Shown in pieces: positions 1-8,566 of a stretch of DNA of 64,000 bases. Source of the DNA: Maribacter antarcticus DSM 21422 (GTDB lineage: Bacteria > Bacteroidota > Bacteroidia > Flavobacteriales > Flavobacteriaceae). Each line of letters starts with the position of its first letter. The first letter of the stretch is position 1. The translations under genes and the position numbers were made by a program. The stretch spans positions 108,788 to 172,787 of the forward strand of contig NZ_JHZC01000009.1 of assembly GCF_000621125.1 (NCBI RefSeq), read 5' to 3'. The notes under the pieces were generated by a model, which saw only the letters and a list, made by a program, of their open reading frames with translations, did no database searches and had not been told where the DNA came from.

Positions 1-1378
1 ATCGCTGCTGATCAATAGAATAAGAACCTCTTCCAGCAATATAAATTCCCTTTTCAACATCCTTTATCATTTCGTCAATGGAATACGTATCCTTACCTGA
101 TTCTAAGGATACGTTTGGCATACGTTGAAACTGCACATCTTTCCAGCTTTGTGCATAACAACACCCATGAGATTCATTTTGACCAATAATATTTACTTGA
201 TCTCTAGTCGCTTGGTAGTTAACTAAAGTCCCGTTACGTACCAAATCCCATTGTTTACACTTCACTCCTTCGTCATCATAACCAACAGCACCCAAACTGC
301 CTTCCATAGTTTTATCAGCAACTAGGTTCACAATGTCACTTCCATAATTAAAATCACCGGATTTCCACTTATCCAAGGTAGCGAAACTGGTTCCGGCATA
401 ATTGGCCTCATACCCTAGTACCCTATCCAATTCTAAGGGGTGTCCTACGCTTTCATGAATGGTTAATCCTAAATGATTAGGCTCTAGCACTAAATCATAC
501 TTTCCTGCATCAACTGATTTTGCAGTAAGCATTTCCGTTGCCTGTTTGGCAGCTTGTACCGCATCTTCTACAATATCGTAACTCTTTTTATATAAGGTTA
601 TCCCTGCAGGACCTTCTAATTTTTCAGAAGCAAGACCATCCATATACTCATACCCCAGACCCATAGGTGCACTCATCGCTTGGCGGGTCTTAAAGGTTCC
701 GGCCCCACGATCAATAGCGGTGACCCCAAATGTGGGCCAAATACGATGCACATCTTGGTCTATGTAGGAACCGTCGGTTGAAGCAAAATATTTTTGCTCG
801 TTTATCATAAAAAGTGAAGAATTCACAAAGTTGGCACCGTTATCCATAGCGGCAGCATTAGCGTTGAGCAACAAATCTACTTTTTCCGATACCGGAACTT
901 CCTTAAAATCCTTTTTGATGGGTGTCTTCCAAGAAACCTCTCCGTACGCTTGCACGGGAGCCAGTAGTACCGGCTCTGTCTGTATTTTAGAATTTGCTTT
1001 CGCAATTGCTACAGCCTGTTCCGTAGCTTTTTTAATTCCGTCTTCTGTTACGCTATTGGTGGAAGCAAAGCCCCATGTCCCGTTTGCAATAACTCGGATT
1101 CCAATACCAAAAGATTCCGTATTTTGAACACCCCGCACTTTACTTTCTCGGGTAAATACATATTGATTCAGGTAACGTCCTATGCGAGCATCTGCATAGG
1201 TAGCGCCCATAGATTTTGCCGTATTCAAGGCAACATCGGCCATACGCTTTTTTACGAGTACATCCATACCAGGCTCTAACAGCGCTTCTGCATGGATGCT
1301 ATTCCCCATCATAGTAGTTGGCAACAAAAGCGAAGCGGCACCCATTCCGGATAATTGAACAAAATTTCTTCTTTTCAT
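1..1378 (-). CDS. TldD/PmbA-family metallopeptidase, Tat-exported (3' end cut by window)
   Basis: About 459 codons are present; the stop lies beyond the window edge. The N-terminus KRRNFVQLSG followed by a short hydrophobic stretch is a twin-arginine signal, which is common in Bacteroidota TldD homologues. In the middle, LTIHESVGHPLE carries the HExxxH zinc motif of TldD. This family works as TldD/TldE-type proteases acting on peptides or protein segments. The Tat signal implies a folded, exported, metal-loaded enzyme, unlike cytoplasmic E. coli TldD. The ATG at 1378 is the only start that keeps the Tat motif. A partner gene could lie outside the window. The family call is firm; the substrate is unknown. 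Confidence 0.93.
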   Translation of the reverse strand, partial: MKRRNFVQLSGMGAASLLLPTTMMGNSIHAEALLEPGMDVLVKKRMADVALNTAKSMGATYADARIGRYLNQYVFTRESKVRGVQNTESFGIGIRVIANGTWGFASTNSVTEDGIKKATEQAVAIAKANSKIQTEPVLLAPVQAYGEVSWKTPIKKDFKEVPVSEKVDLLLNANAAAMDNGANFVNSSLFMINEQKYFASTDGSYIDQDVHRIWPTFGVTAIDRGAGTFKTRQAMSAPMGLGYEYMDGLASEKLEGPAGITLYKKSYDIVEDAVQAAKQATEMLTAKSVDAGKYDLVLEPNHLGLTIHESVGHPLELDRVLGYEANYAGTSFATLDKWKSGDFNYGSDIVNLVADKTMEGSLGAVGYDDEGVKCKQWDLVRNGTLVNYQATRDQVNIIGQNESHGCCYAQSWKDVQFQRMPNVSLESGKDTYSIDEMIKDVEKGIYIAGRGSYSIDQQR

Positions 1379-1754
1379 AAAGTGTTTGAATTAGTTCCTT
1401 CGTATTCCTTTGGTTTTATCTTGATTGTAAGAAATAAAACAGAATAGTATTGAAAGGTTTAGTTAGTTTAGAACTATGGTGTTTTACATAACTCTTATTC
1501 GTTTTTGATATTGATTAGCTCTAAAGTATGGAATAATACCCTGTTGTCTAATGCGCTTTTAGATTTTATTAAGAAGACTTTATGATAAACGCTGTGAAAT
1601 AGTAGCCGTGTAGAATATCACAAATCTAAAACTACACAAGGTTTACGATTCTATACATAGAGAATAAATGTGTTTACAGGATATTGAAATACAACTACTT
1701 GTATTCCAAATCTTCTAACACGATAAATCTTATTTCGCTTTTTTTAAGATTTAG
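1379..1754. other. Intergenic stretch, no gene seen
   Basis: About 375 bp upstream of the TldD-like gene, leading into the tRNA-Phe promoter. I see no credible coding frame or strong structured RNA. It must contain the leftward promoter of the TldD-like gene, which I could not place with confidence. Confidence 0.5.
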
Positions 1755-1785
1755 TTGGTATATCCTAAATTTGAAATTATATTTG
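1755..1785 (+). promoter_or_regulatory. Bacteroidota-type promoter for tRNA-Phe
   Basis: TATATTTG at 1778-1785 fits the TAnnTTTG -7 consensus. A TTG at 1755-1757 lies 20 bases upstream, at the -33 spacing. Transcription would begin a few bases downstream, about 10-15 nt before the mature tRNA. A second -7-like TAAATTTG at 1766-1773 is less well placed. Confidence 0.6.
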
Positions 1786-1804
1786 CAGCCGCTTATAGCG
1801 ACAT

Positions 1805-1877
1805 GGTGCCTTAGCTCAGTTGGTAGAGCAATGGACTGAAAATCCATGTGTCCCTGGTTCGATTCCTGGAGGCACCA
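1805..1877 (+). tRNA. tRNA-Phe (GAA)
   Basis: A full cloverleaf can be drawn by hand: acceptor GGTGCCT/AGGCACC, D-stem GCTC/GAGC, anticodon stem ATGGA/TCCAT with loop CTGAAAA (anticodon GAA), a five-base variable loop, and T-arm CCTGG/CCTGG with loop TTCGATT. The length is 73 nt with discriminator A. The 3' CCA is not encoded (the genome reads CAT), so it must be added after transcription. Confidence 0.97.
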
Positions 1878-1880
1878 CAT

Positions 1881-1911
1881 AAAATCCTTACTTCACAGTA
1901 AGGATTTTTTT
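1881..1911 (+). terminator. Intrinsic terminator of tRNA-Phe
   Basis: An 11-bp inverted repeat (AAAATCCTTAC / GTAAGGATTTT) with loop TTCACA runs straight into a T tract, four bases after the tRNA. This is a typical rho-independent terminator. Confidence 0.9.
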
Positions 1912-2078
1912 GTTTTTAAAAACTTGGAACACTGGTAATAACAAAATTATTTTCAAAGATTAATACGAAGTACGAAGCAATTCCTCCGTCCAGACTAAAA
2001 ACAAACATATGCCTAGGCTAGGCTTGGAACGGCGGTGAGTTTAAACATAAATGTATTGTGAGAGATACACTAAAAATG

Positions 2079-3653
2079 CTAATTCTTCCAAATACCCGCT
2101 ACAGCACTTTCCCGGAAACCCTTCACTTGAAGCTCCACATTAGAAGTATTTAAAATTTCCAAAGTAGTATATGCATCTCTTGGAAAAAGCTGATTGGTCA
2201 TCACATACTGACCTTGGTGTATAAAAAGTTCAATGGAAGAAGCATCTAACAATATTCGAATCTCAACTTCGCCCTCGGGCAGATTGTCTATTGGCATTTT
2301 CTGAACGGTTGTTGCAAAATTAGCTGCAAAGTCAGTTAGCCCAGAATTTCGCCTATCAAAAGTTATCATCTTATTTTTTCCATCCAAAGCTATAGCGAGA
2401 CTATCGGTACTGTCATTTTTAAAACTTAAAACAAAATCGCGTGCCGCCGTTTTAAAACGAATCTCAGATTGGTTTTCAGTCGCCAAGCTCATAATATTTG
2501 TTTCATTTGGTTTTACTATAATATCTTCAGCTTTGGCACCAATATCAACTAGTTTGTCAAAATTCTTAAGCGGATAGTTTAGGAGCTCATACAGTCCATT
2601 GATTTTACTAAGTGAAAGGGTTCTAGGAACAGTCGAAGCACTACGCCACTTTTCGGTAGGTGTTTCTCGGGCATAGTCCCAATTGCTCATCCAACCTATA
2701 CAAATTCGTTCTTTATTTGGCGTATTATTATAAGTAACACCAGCATAATTATCCCTCCCAAAATCCAACCATCTATTTTCTGCTTGGTCAGAGGCAAAGG
2801 TCTTACCATCAAAATCACCTATAAAATATTGTGTGCCGTTACCACCGTTTGGAGCACCAGGATTTATACTAATCAGCAGTACCCATTTTGTTTCGCCTGT
2901 TCCATCTACCTGCAAGGGAAACATATCTGGACATTCCCAGACACCCCCGTGGGCTCCTTGGTTTTTGCCGAATTCGCTTACCTGCTCCCATTCCTTTAAA
3001 TTGGTGGAATTCCATATTTGTAAATGGTCTCCGGCTGCCAAAAGCATCGTCCAAAGTTCTTCCTTTTCGTTCCAAAAAACCTTAGGGTCTCTAAAATCTC
3101 TTACTTCCGTATTTCCTATAACCGGATTATCCTTGTACTTGGTCCAACTATCGCCATTATCTAAACTGTAAGCAATACCTTGAGTCTGGAAATCCGTTTT
3201 ACCAGCTTGTTCTCCTTCCATATCATGGTAGGTGAAAATAGTAACTAGCGCCGGATTATTAGCAGTACCAAAGCCAGTCGTATTATTAGCGTCTACCACG
3301 GCACTTCCAGAAAATATAAATCCATTTTCATCAGGATACAGCGCAATTGGTTTATGCTCCCAATGCAACATATCGGAACTTACAGCATGGCCCCAATGCA
3401 TGGGCCCCCAAACGATATCATCCGGATAATACTGATAGAACAAATGATATACTCCCTGATGATATACAAGTCCGTTAGGGTCATTCATCCAGTTGCGCTC
3501 TGGTGTAAAATGAAACTGTGGCCTATAGTCTTCGGTGTAATACGTACTATCGTTTTCAATGGTTACCAGTTGCTTTATCGGCTCCTTGTCCTTACAAGAA
3601 AAAACAAGTACCAAAAGCGCTATAACTATCAAATATTTAGGGTTACTGGCCAT
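2079..3653 (-). CDS. GH32 fructan hydrolase (levanase/inulinase-like) lipoprotein
   Basis: 524 residues. A lipoprotein signal ends at Cys20 (LVLVFSC). The GH32 motifs follow in order: NWMNDPNG around residues 54-61 with nucleophile Asp58, FSGSAV, RDPKVF, and ECPD holding the acid/base Glu; a C-terminal beta-sandwich follows. Members hydrolyse beta-fructofuranosyl linkages in levan, inulin or sucrose. The lipid anchor suggests action at the cell surface or periplasmic face. I prefer the ATG at 3653 to the in-frame TTG at 3662, because it begins right before the signal peptide. No SusC/D or fructokinase gene is adjacent, so this gene stands alone and its exact substrate cannot be told. Confidence 0.92.
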   Translation of the reverse strand: MASNPKYLIVIALLVLVFSCKDKEPIKQLVTIENDSTYYTEDYRPQFHFTPERNWMNDPNGLVYHQGVYHLFYQYYPDDIVWGPMHWGHAVSSDMLHWEHKPIALYPDENGFIFSGSAVVDANNTTGFGTANNPALVTIFTYHDMEGEQAGKTDFQTQGIAYSLDNGDSWTKYKDNPVIGNTEVRDFRDPKVFWNEKEELWTMLLAAGDHLQIWNSTNLKEWEQVSEFGKNQGAHGGVWECPDMFPLQVDGTGETKWVLLISINPGAPNGGNGTQYFIGDFDGKTFASDQAENRWLDFGRDNYAGVTYNNTPNKERICIGWMSNWDYARETPTEKWRSASTVPRTLSLSKINGLYELLNYPLKNFDKLVDIGAKAEDIIVKPNETNIMSLATENQSEIRFKTAARDFVLSFKNDSTDSLAIALDGKNKMITFDRRNSGLTDFAANFATTVQKMPIDNLPEGEVEIRILLDASSIELFIHQGQYVMTNQLFPRDAYTTLEILNTSNVELQVKGFRESAVAGIWKN

Positions 3654-3706
3654 AAATTCCAATTTTTTATGATTTGTGAATCCTCCAACGTACCCTACGA
3701 AAATAG

Positions 3707-3714
3707 TACCTTTG
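3707..3714 (+). promoter_or_regulatory. -7 box (TACCTTTG) for the rhodanese/PNP gene set
   Basis: TACCTTTG is an exact TAnnTTTG match 20 bases upstream of the rhodanese ATG. I see no good TTG at -33 spacing, so only the -7 half is supported. Confidence 0.5.
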
Positions 3715-3734
3715 TTAAAACCTAATACATTTCT

Positions 3735-4226
3735 ATGCGATTTCTTTTTGCCTTAGTAATACTCTTATGCTACAACGCCGTGGTCTTAGGGCAATCTAAA
3801 TTGGACAAAACACTAAAACGGTTCAATAGTGAATCCGTGCCTTACATTTATCCTAAAAATATATCCGATACTACCACGGTAATACTTTTGGACACTAGAA
3901 AAAAAGAGGAGTATGACATCAGTCATCTTAAGAATGCTATTTGGGTGGGAGACAAAGCATTTGAAGCGAATCTGGTACTGGAACAAATTCTAGATAAAGA
4001 AAAATCGATTATCGTGTACTGTTCTATTGGTGTGCGTTCCGAAGACATTGGGGAAAAACTCCTAGCTTTAGGATATAAAGACGTTAAAAACCTTTATGGT
4101 GGCATATTTCAGTGGAAAAACAAGAATGGCGCTATCTACAACAATAAGGAACAACCAACGGACAGCGTACATGCCTTTAGTAAACATTGGGGGAAGCTAC
4201 TTTTGAAGGGAGTGAAGGTCTACTAG
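3735..4226 (+). CDS. Exported single-domain rhodanese-like protein
   Basis: 163 residues: a signal peptide (about 1-20), then one rhodanese domain. LLDTRKKEEYD is the conserved N-terminal rhodanese motif, and VYCSIGVRSE holds the active-site Cys96. Rhodaneses bind sulfur as a cysteine persulfide and transfer it. The loop C-S-I-G-V-R is the usual six-residue sulfur-type loop, not the longer phosphatase type. The gene opens a co-directional set with two TIGR0428x transferases and a nucleoside phosphorylase, a neighbourhood associated with arsenosugar biosynthesis. Its role there is not established; handling of reduced sulfur or arsenic is only a guess. Confidence 0.88.
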   Translation: MRFLFALVILLCYNAVVLGQSKLDKTLKRFNSESVPYIYPKNISDTTTVILLDTRKKEEYDISHLKNAIWVGDKAFEANLVLEQILDKEKSIIVYCSIGVRSEDIGEKLLALGYKDVKNLYGGIFQWKNKNGAIYNNKEQPTDSVHAFSKHWGKLLLKGVKVY

Positions 4227-4268
4227 TGAGCAGTGGGTAAAACAAATTAGATATTTTAAAAATAAAAC

Positions 4269-4943
4269 TTGGGCATACTACAAACAAAAAAAACAGCAAC
4301 AGACGCAAAGACGATAGATTTTACCTTAGCGAAATCTCGTAATCTGTTACTCATCTTTACCCGCAATCCTGAACTAGGAAAGTGTAAAACACGCTTAGCG
4401 GCAAAGGTGGGCGACGAAACTGCATTGGATATTTATCAATTTTTACTGAACCATACCGTAGCCATTACTTCTGGACTTTATGCTAAAAAAACGGTATACT
4501 ATTCCGAAGAAATTTGGAAGGACGATATCTGGAACACTACTGTTTTTGATAAAAAACTGCAAACAGGTCAGGATTTGGGTGAACGCATGGCGAATGCTTT
4601 TTTAGAGGGCTTTCAAAACGATTTTGAAAAAATTATCGTTATTGGAAGTGATATGTACGATCTCTCCCAAAAAGATTTAGAAGCAGCATTTAGCGCTTTG
4701 GATACTCATGATTTCGTGGTAGGTCCTGCAGTAGATGGTGGTTATTATCTACTAGGAATGAAACATTTTATCCCGGAAGTGTTCCAAGCCAAAGATTGGG
4801 GAACAGCAACAGTACTCCAAGACACTTTATCTAATTTATTAGCCGAAAAAACCACATTGCTCGCACCTAAAAACGACGTAGACCACTACGAAGATATTAA
4901 GGACATTAAGGCCTTTGCGCCTTTTTTAAAACACATGAGATAA
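4269..4943 (+). CDS. TIGR04282 family (arsenosugar-associated) glycosyltransferase
   Basis: 224 residues. LLLIFTRNPELGKCKTRLA is the N-terminal nucleotide-binding signature of the TIGR04282/DUF2064 family, with VIGSDMYDLS and VGPAVDGGYYLLGMK further along. The fold is a nucleotidyl-diphospho-sugar transferase. Family members sit beside ArsS and other arsenosugar genes. An in-frame TAA at 4263-4265 excludes any longer start, and TTG at 4269 is the only good codon before the conserved region, so translation probably starts at TTG. The stop overlaps the next ATG (TAATG), which implies translational coupling to the phosphorylase. The family is clear; the donor and acceptor sugars are unknown. Confidence 0.87.
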   Translation: MGILQTKKTATDAKTIDFTLAKSRNLLLIFTRNPELGKCKTRLAAKVGDETALDIYQFLLNHTVAITSGLYAKKTVYYSEEIWKDDIWNTTVFDKKLQTGQDLGERMANAFLEGFQNDFEKIIVIGSDMYDLSQKDLEAAFSALDTHDFVVGPAVDGGYYLLGMKHFIPEVFQAKDWGTATVLQDTLSNLLAEKTTLLAPKNDVDHYEDIKDIKAFAPFLKHMR

Positions 4944-5758
4944 TGATGAAAAAACAATTAGAGGAATCTGTAGCCTACCTTATTAGTAAGGGGTTTGATA
5001 AGCCTGAAATAGGAATTGTACTGGGAACAGGACTAGGGAAGTTGGTAGATGAAATAGAAGACAGGATTGAGGCACATTACAATCAAATTCCATTTTTCCC
5101 GCTGGCAACCGTAGAATTCCATGCTGGAAAATTAGTTTTTGGAACCATAGCCGGTAAAAAGGTAGTGGTTATGCAAGGACGCTTTCATTTATACGAAGGC
5201 TATGATTTTCTGGATATCACGTACCCTATTCGCGTGATGCACCTTCTTGGTATTACAAAATTATTTATTTCCAATGCCGCCGGCGCCATCAATCTAAATT
5301 ATAAAAAAGGGGATATGATGCTTATTGAAGACCATATAAACCTGCAGGGCGGTTCTCCATTGGCCTTTAAAAATGTTGCCCAGTTCGGGGAGCGCTTTGC
5401 CGATATGTCAGAACCTTATGATTTAGATATGCGCCTAAAATTAGAGCAATTGGCTGCCGAACATAATATATCCTTAAAAAAAGGAGTCTATGCCTCGGTG
5501 GTAGGACCTCAACTGGAAACCAAGGCAGAGTATCGGATGCTTAAAATCCTAGGAGCGGATGCCGTGGGGATGAGCACGGTCCCAGAAGTGATTGTCGCCA
5601 ACCACTTAGGATTACCAATCGTAGCCGTATCGGTGCTTACGGATGAGTGCGACCCAGATAATCTTAAACCTGTGGATATTGCAGAAATCATATCCATAGC
5701 GGAAAACACAGAACCCAAAATGGTGAAACTATTTAGGGAATTAATCAAAAAACTGTAA
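4943..5758 (+). CDS. Purine-nucleoside phosphorylase (PNP-I/MTAP superfamily)
   Basis: 271 residues, a typical trimeric PNP length. Visible motifs are VLGTGLGKL near residue 26 (phosphate site), MQGRFHLYEGY, SNAAGAIN, and a region almost identical to mammalian PNP around GADAVGMSTVPEVIVA. The enzyme cleaves purine nucleosides with phosphate to base and ribose-1-phosphate. Aligned with human PNP, Glu201 is kept (Glu192), but Asn243 is Asp (Asp234, in VLTDECD). In the human enzyme N243D shifts preference towards adenine nucleosides, and MTAP also has Asp there. The gene overlaps the upstream TIGR04282 gene and is followed by TIGR04283, so its real substrate may be an adenosyl intermediate of that pathway. 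Confidence 0.92.
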   Translation: MMKKQLEESVAYLISKGFDKPEIGIVLGTGLGKLVDEIEDRIEAHYNQIPFFPLATVEFHAGKLVFGTIAGKKVVVMQGRFHLYEGYDFLDITYPIRVMHLLGITKLFISNAAGAINLNYKKGDMMLIEDHINLQGGSPLAFKNVAQFGERFADMSEPYDLDMRLKLEQLAAEHNISLKKGVYASVVGPQLETKAEYRMLKILGADAVGMSTVPEVIVANHLGLPIVAVSVLTDECDPDNLKPVDIAEIISIAENTEPKMVKLFRELIKKL

Positions 5759-5803
5759 GGTTCTTTGGGGTAAAACTACTATTTAGAAGCTTTGCCTAGT
5801 TCA

Positions 5804-6508
5804 ATGAAAGAAAATAAACCCCAAATAAGCATTATCATCCCCGTTCTTAACGAGGAGGATTATATTCGAAAAGTACTCGTAGCTATTCAGAAAAATACCA
5901 CCTCTAAGAATATAAAGGAAGTGCTTGTCATAGACGGTGGTAGTGTAGATCATACGGTAAAAGAAGCTTTGGATTTAGGAGTTCAAGTAGTTTCTGCAGC
6001 GAAGGGAAGGGCCAAGCAAATGAATAAAGGCGCGCAGATGGCAACTGGAGACCTCTTGTACTTCTTGCATGTGGATACACTACCTCCCAAAGGTTTTGAT
6101 ACCCATATCCTAAACACCTTCTCCAAAGGTTTTGAAGCAGGCTGCTTTAAACTCAGATTTGATAGCCACAATAAATTCCTGCGTTTTTTTGCCTGGTGCA
6201 CAAGAATTAACCACCAAATCTGCAGAGGGGGTGACCAATCGCTATACATTTCTAAAAATCTATTTCAAAAAGCAGGCGGCTTTAATGAAGCATACACCAT
6301 TTACGAGGACAACGAATTTATTCAACGAATTTACAAGTTAACACGCTTTGCGATTATGCCTAGCACGGTACAAACTTCCGTTAGAAGATATGAACAAAGA
6401 GGCGTTTTCACCTTACAATATCACTTTGGGGTGGTACACGTAAAACATTATTTAGGTGCTGGGCCAGCGGATCTTTATAACTACTACAAAACCCATATTT
6501 CCCTTTAG
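5804..6508 (+). CDS. TIGR04283 family (arsenosugar-associated) GT2 glycosyltransferase
   Basis: About 234 residues. ISIIIPVLNEEDYIRKVL opens a GT2 fold. DGGSVDHT and FLHVDTLPP (the DxD-like metal/nucleotide site) follow, then RGGDQSLYI and YEDNEFIQR, which are typical of TIGR04283. Members co-occur with TIGR04282 and ArsS. I chose ATG 5804; a TTG at 5792 would add four residues. It lies 45 bp after the phosphorylase and is very probably co-transcribed. The stop is one base from the stop of the convergent amidase gene. I see no arsM or arsS in the window. Confidence 0.88.
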   Translation: MKENKPQISIIIPVLNEEDYIRKVLVAIQKNTTSKNIKEVLVIDGGSVDHTVKEALDLGVQVVSAAKGRAKQMNKGAQMATGDLLYFLHVDTLPPKGFDTHILNTFSKGFEAGCFKLRFDSHNKFLRFFAWCTRINHQICRGGDQSLYISKNLFQKAGGFNEAYTIYEDNEFIQRIYKLTRFAIMPSTVQTSVRRYEQRGVFTLQYHFGVVHVKHYLGAGPADLYNYYKTHISL

Positions 6509-6509
6509 C

Positions 6510-7547
6510 TTATTCCTCCTCAAAATCAAGCAATACCCCTTCACCAATCCATTTAGCAAGTGCTTGTCTGTTGTCAGGGTCCAAAATACGGCGTTGATCT
6601 TTCTTGTTCTTAATATTCCCAATTTCTATATATGCCATAGCAGGATAGGTTTTTCGCACCAAATAAAGTTCCGTCCGGTGGCCAAAGGTGCCTGCATAGG
6701 TCCTATTGGGCTGGTATTTTTTATATTTTTTCTGAAATGTATTGTGAATACTTTCCGCTAATTTCTTTCCGTTTGTACTTTTTTCATGATGGTAAAAGAA
6801 CACATCAATATTTTGACCTTTGCTACGGCTATCCACATGAGTAACGATTAAACGTTGGTAGGCTCCCTTATGGGTGTTATACAAATCGTTTATAATAGTT
6901 ACCCGTTGCTTTAATCGTGCCAATTGGTTCAAGGGAATTGTTTCCTTAGGGTAGGCTAGCTCATCCCTATCTATTTCTAAAATTCGGTCATCGCGTATAC
7001 CGTCGTTTTCGTCCCTAATAATAATATACACCGTAGCTCCATGCCCCAATAGCTCCTTAGCCAAACGTAAGGTAATATCATAGGCATACTCATCCTCAGC
7101 TATAGCTTTTTTAGCATAAACGGCCATGGCACCTGGATCCGGACCCCCATGTCCAGAAACCAAATAGTAGATATTACCCTTTAAACGTTTACTTTTTTCT
7201 ACTACGTTCTTATGTTTGTTGCCAAAAATGGCAAACGCTTCGCTCTTTATATCCTTTGTTTTTTTGGATTGGGACTGAATAGAATCTACTAGCTGAATAC
7301 GATTTACCACAACTTTGGGGATTTGGTAGACCCTACCTTCATAAAGGTGGACGCTATCCCTAAGGTTTATTATATTCAATTTAATAAAATCATCATAATA
7401 ATCATAGGGGCTTACATCGTTTTTCCGCAAGAGCGAAAGAATACCGTCCCCTTTTTCTGCAATAACGGTTTTTAAGGAATCTTGTGCCATAGCCGAGAAA
7501 CCAATATTTAAAAACAATAAACTATTGATAAACACAGCTTTTAACAT
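6510..7547 (-). CDS. N-acetylmuramoyl-L-alanine amidase (Amidase_3 type)
   Basis: 345 residues from ATG 7547, which sits directly before the signal peptide; a longer frame to 7601 would overlap the upstream gene. After the signal comes a short GDGILSLLRK region, then the zinc amidase domain. The likely zinc ligands and catalytic residues are all present: His133 (SGHGGPDPGA), Glu153 (EDEYAYD), His237 (VTHVDSRSKG) and Glu308 (YIEIGNIKN). It should cleave the lactyl-amide bond between MurNAc and the stem peptide in the periplasm. It is the last gene of a minus-strand run, 50 bp after a paralogue that lacks these residues. Confidence 0.9.
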   Translation of the reverse strand: MLKAVFINSLLFLNIGFSAMAQDSLKTVIAEKGDGILSLLRKNDVSPYDYYDDFIKLNIINLRDSVHLYEGRVYQIPKVVVNRIQLVDSIQSQSKKTKDIKSEAFAIFGNKHKNVVEKSKRLKGNIYYLVSGHGGPDPGAMAVYAKKAIAEDEYAYDITLRLAKELLGHGATVYIIIRDENDGIRDDRILEIDRDELAYPKETIPLNQLARLKQRVTIINDLYNTHKGAYQRLIVTHVDSRSKGQNIDVFFYHHEKSTNGKKLAESIHNTFQKKYKKYQPNRTYAGTFGHRTELYLVRKTYPAMAYIEIGNIKNKKDQRRILDPDNRQALAKWIGEGVLLDFEEE

Positions 7548-7597
7548 GGTAATAAAAAAACAAAATTCATGCCAAAACATGGAACGGTCATTTAAAA

Positions 7598-8533
7598 TCA
7601 ATCAATAAAATTTAGATTGGCATGGTCCTGTAGAATACCCTTGGTTATGAGCTCTGATAGGGAGAATTTTTCAGAACGAACACTAATCCCATCTTGTTCC
7701 CCGTTAATATCCATAATCGTTACTGATGGTAATAAATTTTTTGCCAGATAGACACTAAGTTCGTCGGTAAATGGAGAAATACCCTGGTCGATTTTAATTC
7801 TTCCAATAGCGTTCTTTGTAAAGATATCCCTAAAACTTTCTGCCAATCTTAGACCATCAGCACTTTTGTCGTAATGGTGCATCGTTATTGTAATCCCCTT
7901 TTTATCCTTTCTTACATCCTTTATCATCAAGAGTCTTTGATAACTACCGTTGTGCTTCAAGTATTTCTTATTGACAATGCTCGTAAGTTCCCCCAAGTCC
8001 GCAATCGCGTTTTCAGCACCACCCTCCTCATTATTGTTATCTAAAGTCGTAATACTTTTTTGTAAAACGTAGACTCTTGCCCCTCGTTCCATTAAATCCT
8101 TGGATAGTTTTGCCGTAAAGTCGTTTAGAGTTTGAACTTGGTTGTCTTCCGCTTTGTTATCGGTTTGGATAAGATAATATACCGTGTTTTTTAAAGTAGA
8201 ATCCCTTTGCTTCATTTTAACCAAGTCGACATCAAAAACGGGTGCCTCTTCCGCATCGTCTATTTGTATATATGTCCCCATATTTTTGAAAGAATCAGGG
8301 GCATAGGGCAGTATGTATTTCCTGCCTACCAACAGTTCGCTCGCACCTTTGATTGCATCTTTATTCAAATCCAAAAAATCTACATAATATTTTACGGGAT
8401 GAATCCCTGATTTTCTGAGAATAGAAAAAATACCATCCCCTTTTTGGGCGACTATGGTATCTAACGTTCCCTGACTAAATAGGGCCGTGCAGCTACCTAA
8501 AATAATAAATAAAAAGAGGTATTTAATCTTCAT
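7598..8533 (-). CDS. Catalytically degenerate amidase paralogue (probable pseudoenzyme)
   Basis: 311 residues from ATG 8533, with a signal peptide (FLFIILGSC). It matches the downstream amidase along its length: both have the N-terminal GDGIxSxLRK block, the YYL strand, the Y-Q-R-L-L strand and the HYDKSADGLRLAESF/HHEKSTNGKKLAESI helix. The reading frame is intact, yet the zinc sites are gone: SGHGG is replaced by IQTDN, THVDS by IKDVR and YIEIGN by TIMDING. The protein should therefore not hydrolyse murein. It may bind murein or regulate its intact neighbour. The tandem position suggests duplication followed by loss of catalysis under selection for the fold. Confidence 0.8.
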   Translation of the reverse strand: MKIKYLFLFIILGSCTALFSQGTLDTIVAQKGDGIFSILRKSGIHPVKYYVDFLDLNKDAIKGASELLVGRKYILPYAPDSFKNMGTYIQIDDAEEAPVFDVDLVKMKQRDSTLKNTVYYLIQTDNKAEDNQVQTLNDFTAKLSKDLMERGARVYVLQKSITTLDNNNEEGGAENAIADLGELTSIVNKKYLKHNGSYQRLLMIKDVRKDKKGITITMHHYDKSADGLRLAESFRDIFTKNAIGRIKIDQGISPFTDELSVYLAKNLLPSVTIMDINGEQDGISVRSEKFSLSELITKGILQDHANLNFID

Positions 8534-8566
8534 ACTAATCGCAGAGTTATGGTTAATCAAAGATCG

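Noticed and set aside
831..1127. Open frame of 98 codons on the plus strand
   Set aside because: It lies entirely antisense to the TldD-like gene, whose HExxxH and Tat motifs establish the real frame.
1695..1880. Minus-strand open frame of 61 codons
   Set aside because: It runs through the tRNA-Phe gene and has no protein-like features.
2010..2025. Palindrome around GCCTAGGC downstream of tRNA-Phe
   Set aside because: Short, isolated and without T tract or neighbouring repeat; no evidence for an attachment site or integrated element beside the tRNA.
3354..3725. Plus-strand open frame of 123 codons
   Set aside because: Antisense to the GH32 gene; no family resemblance and overlaps the rhodanese promoter region.
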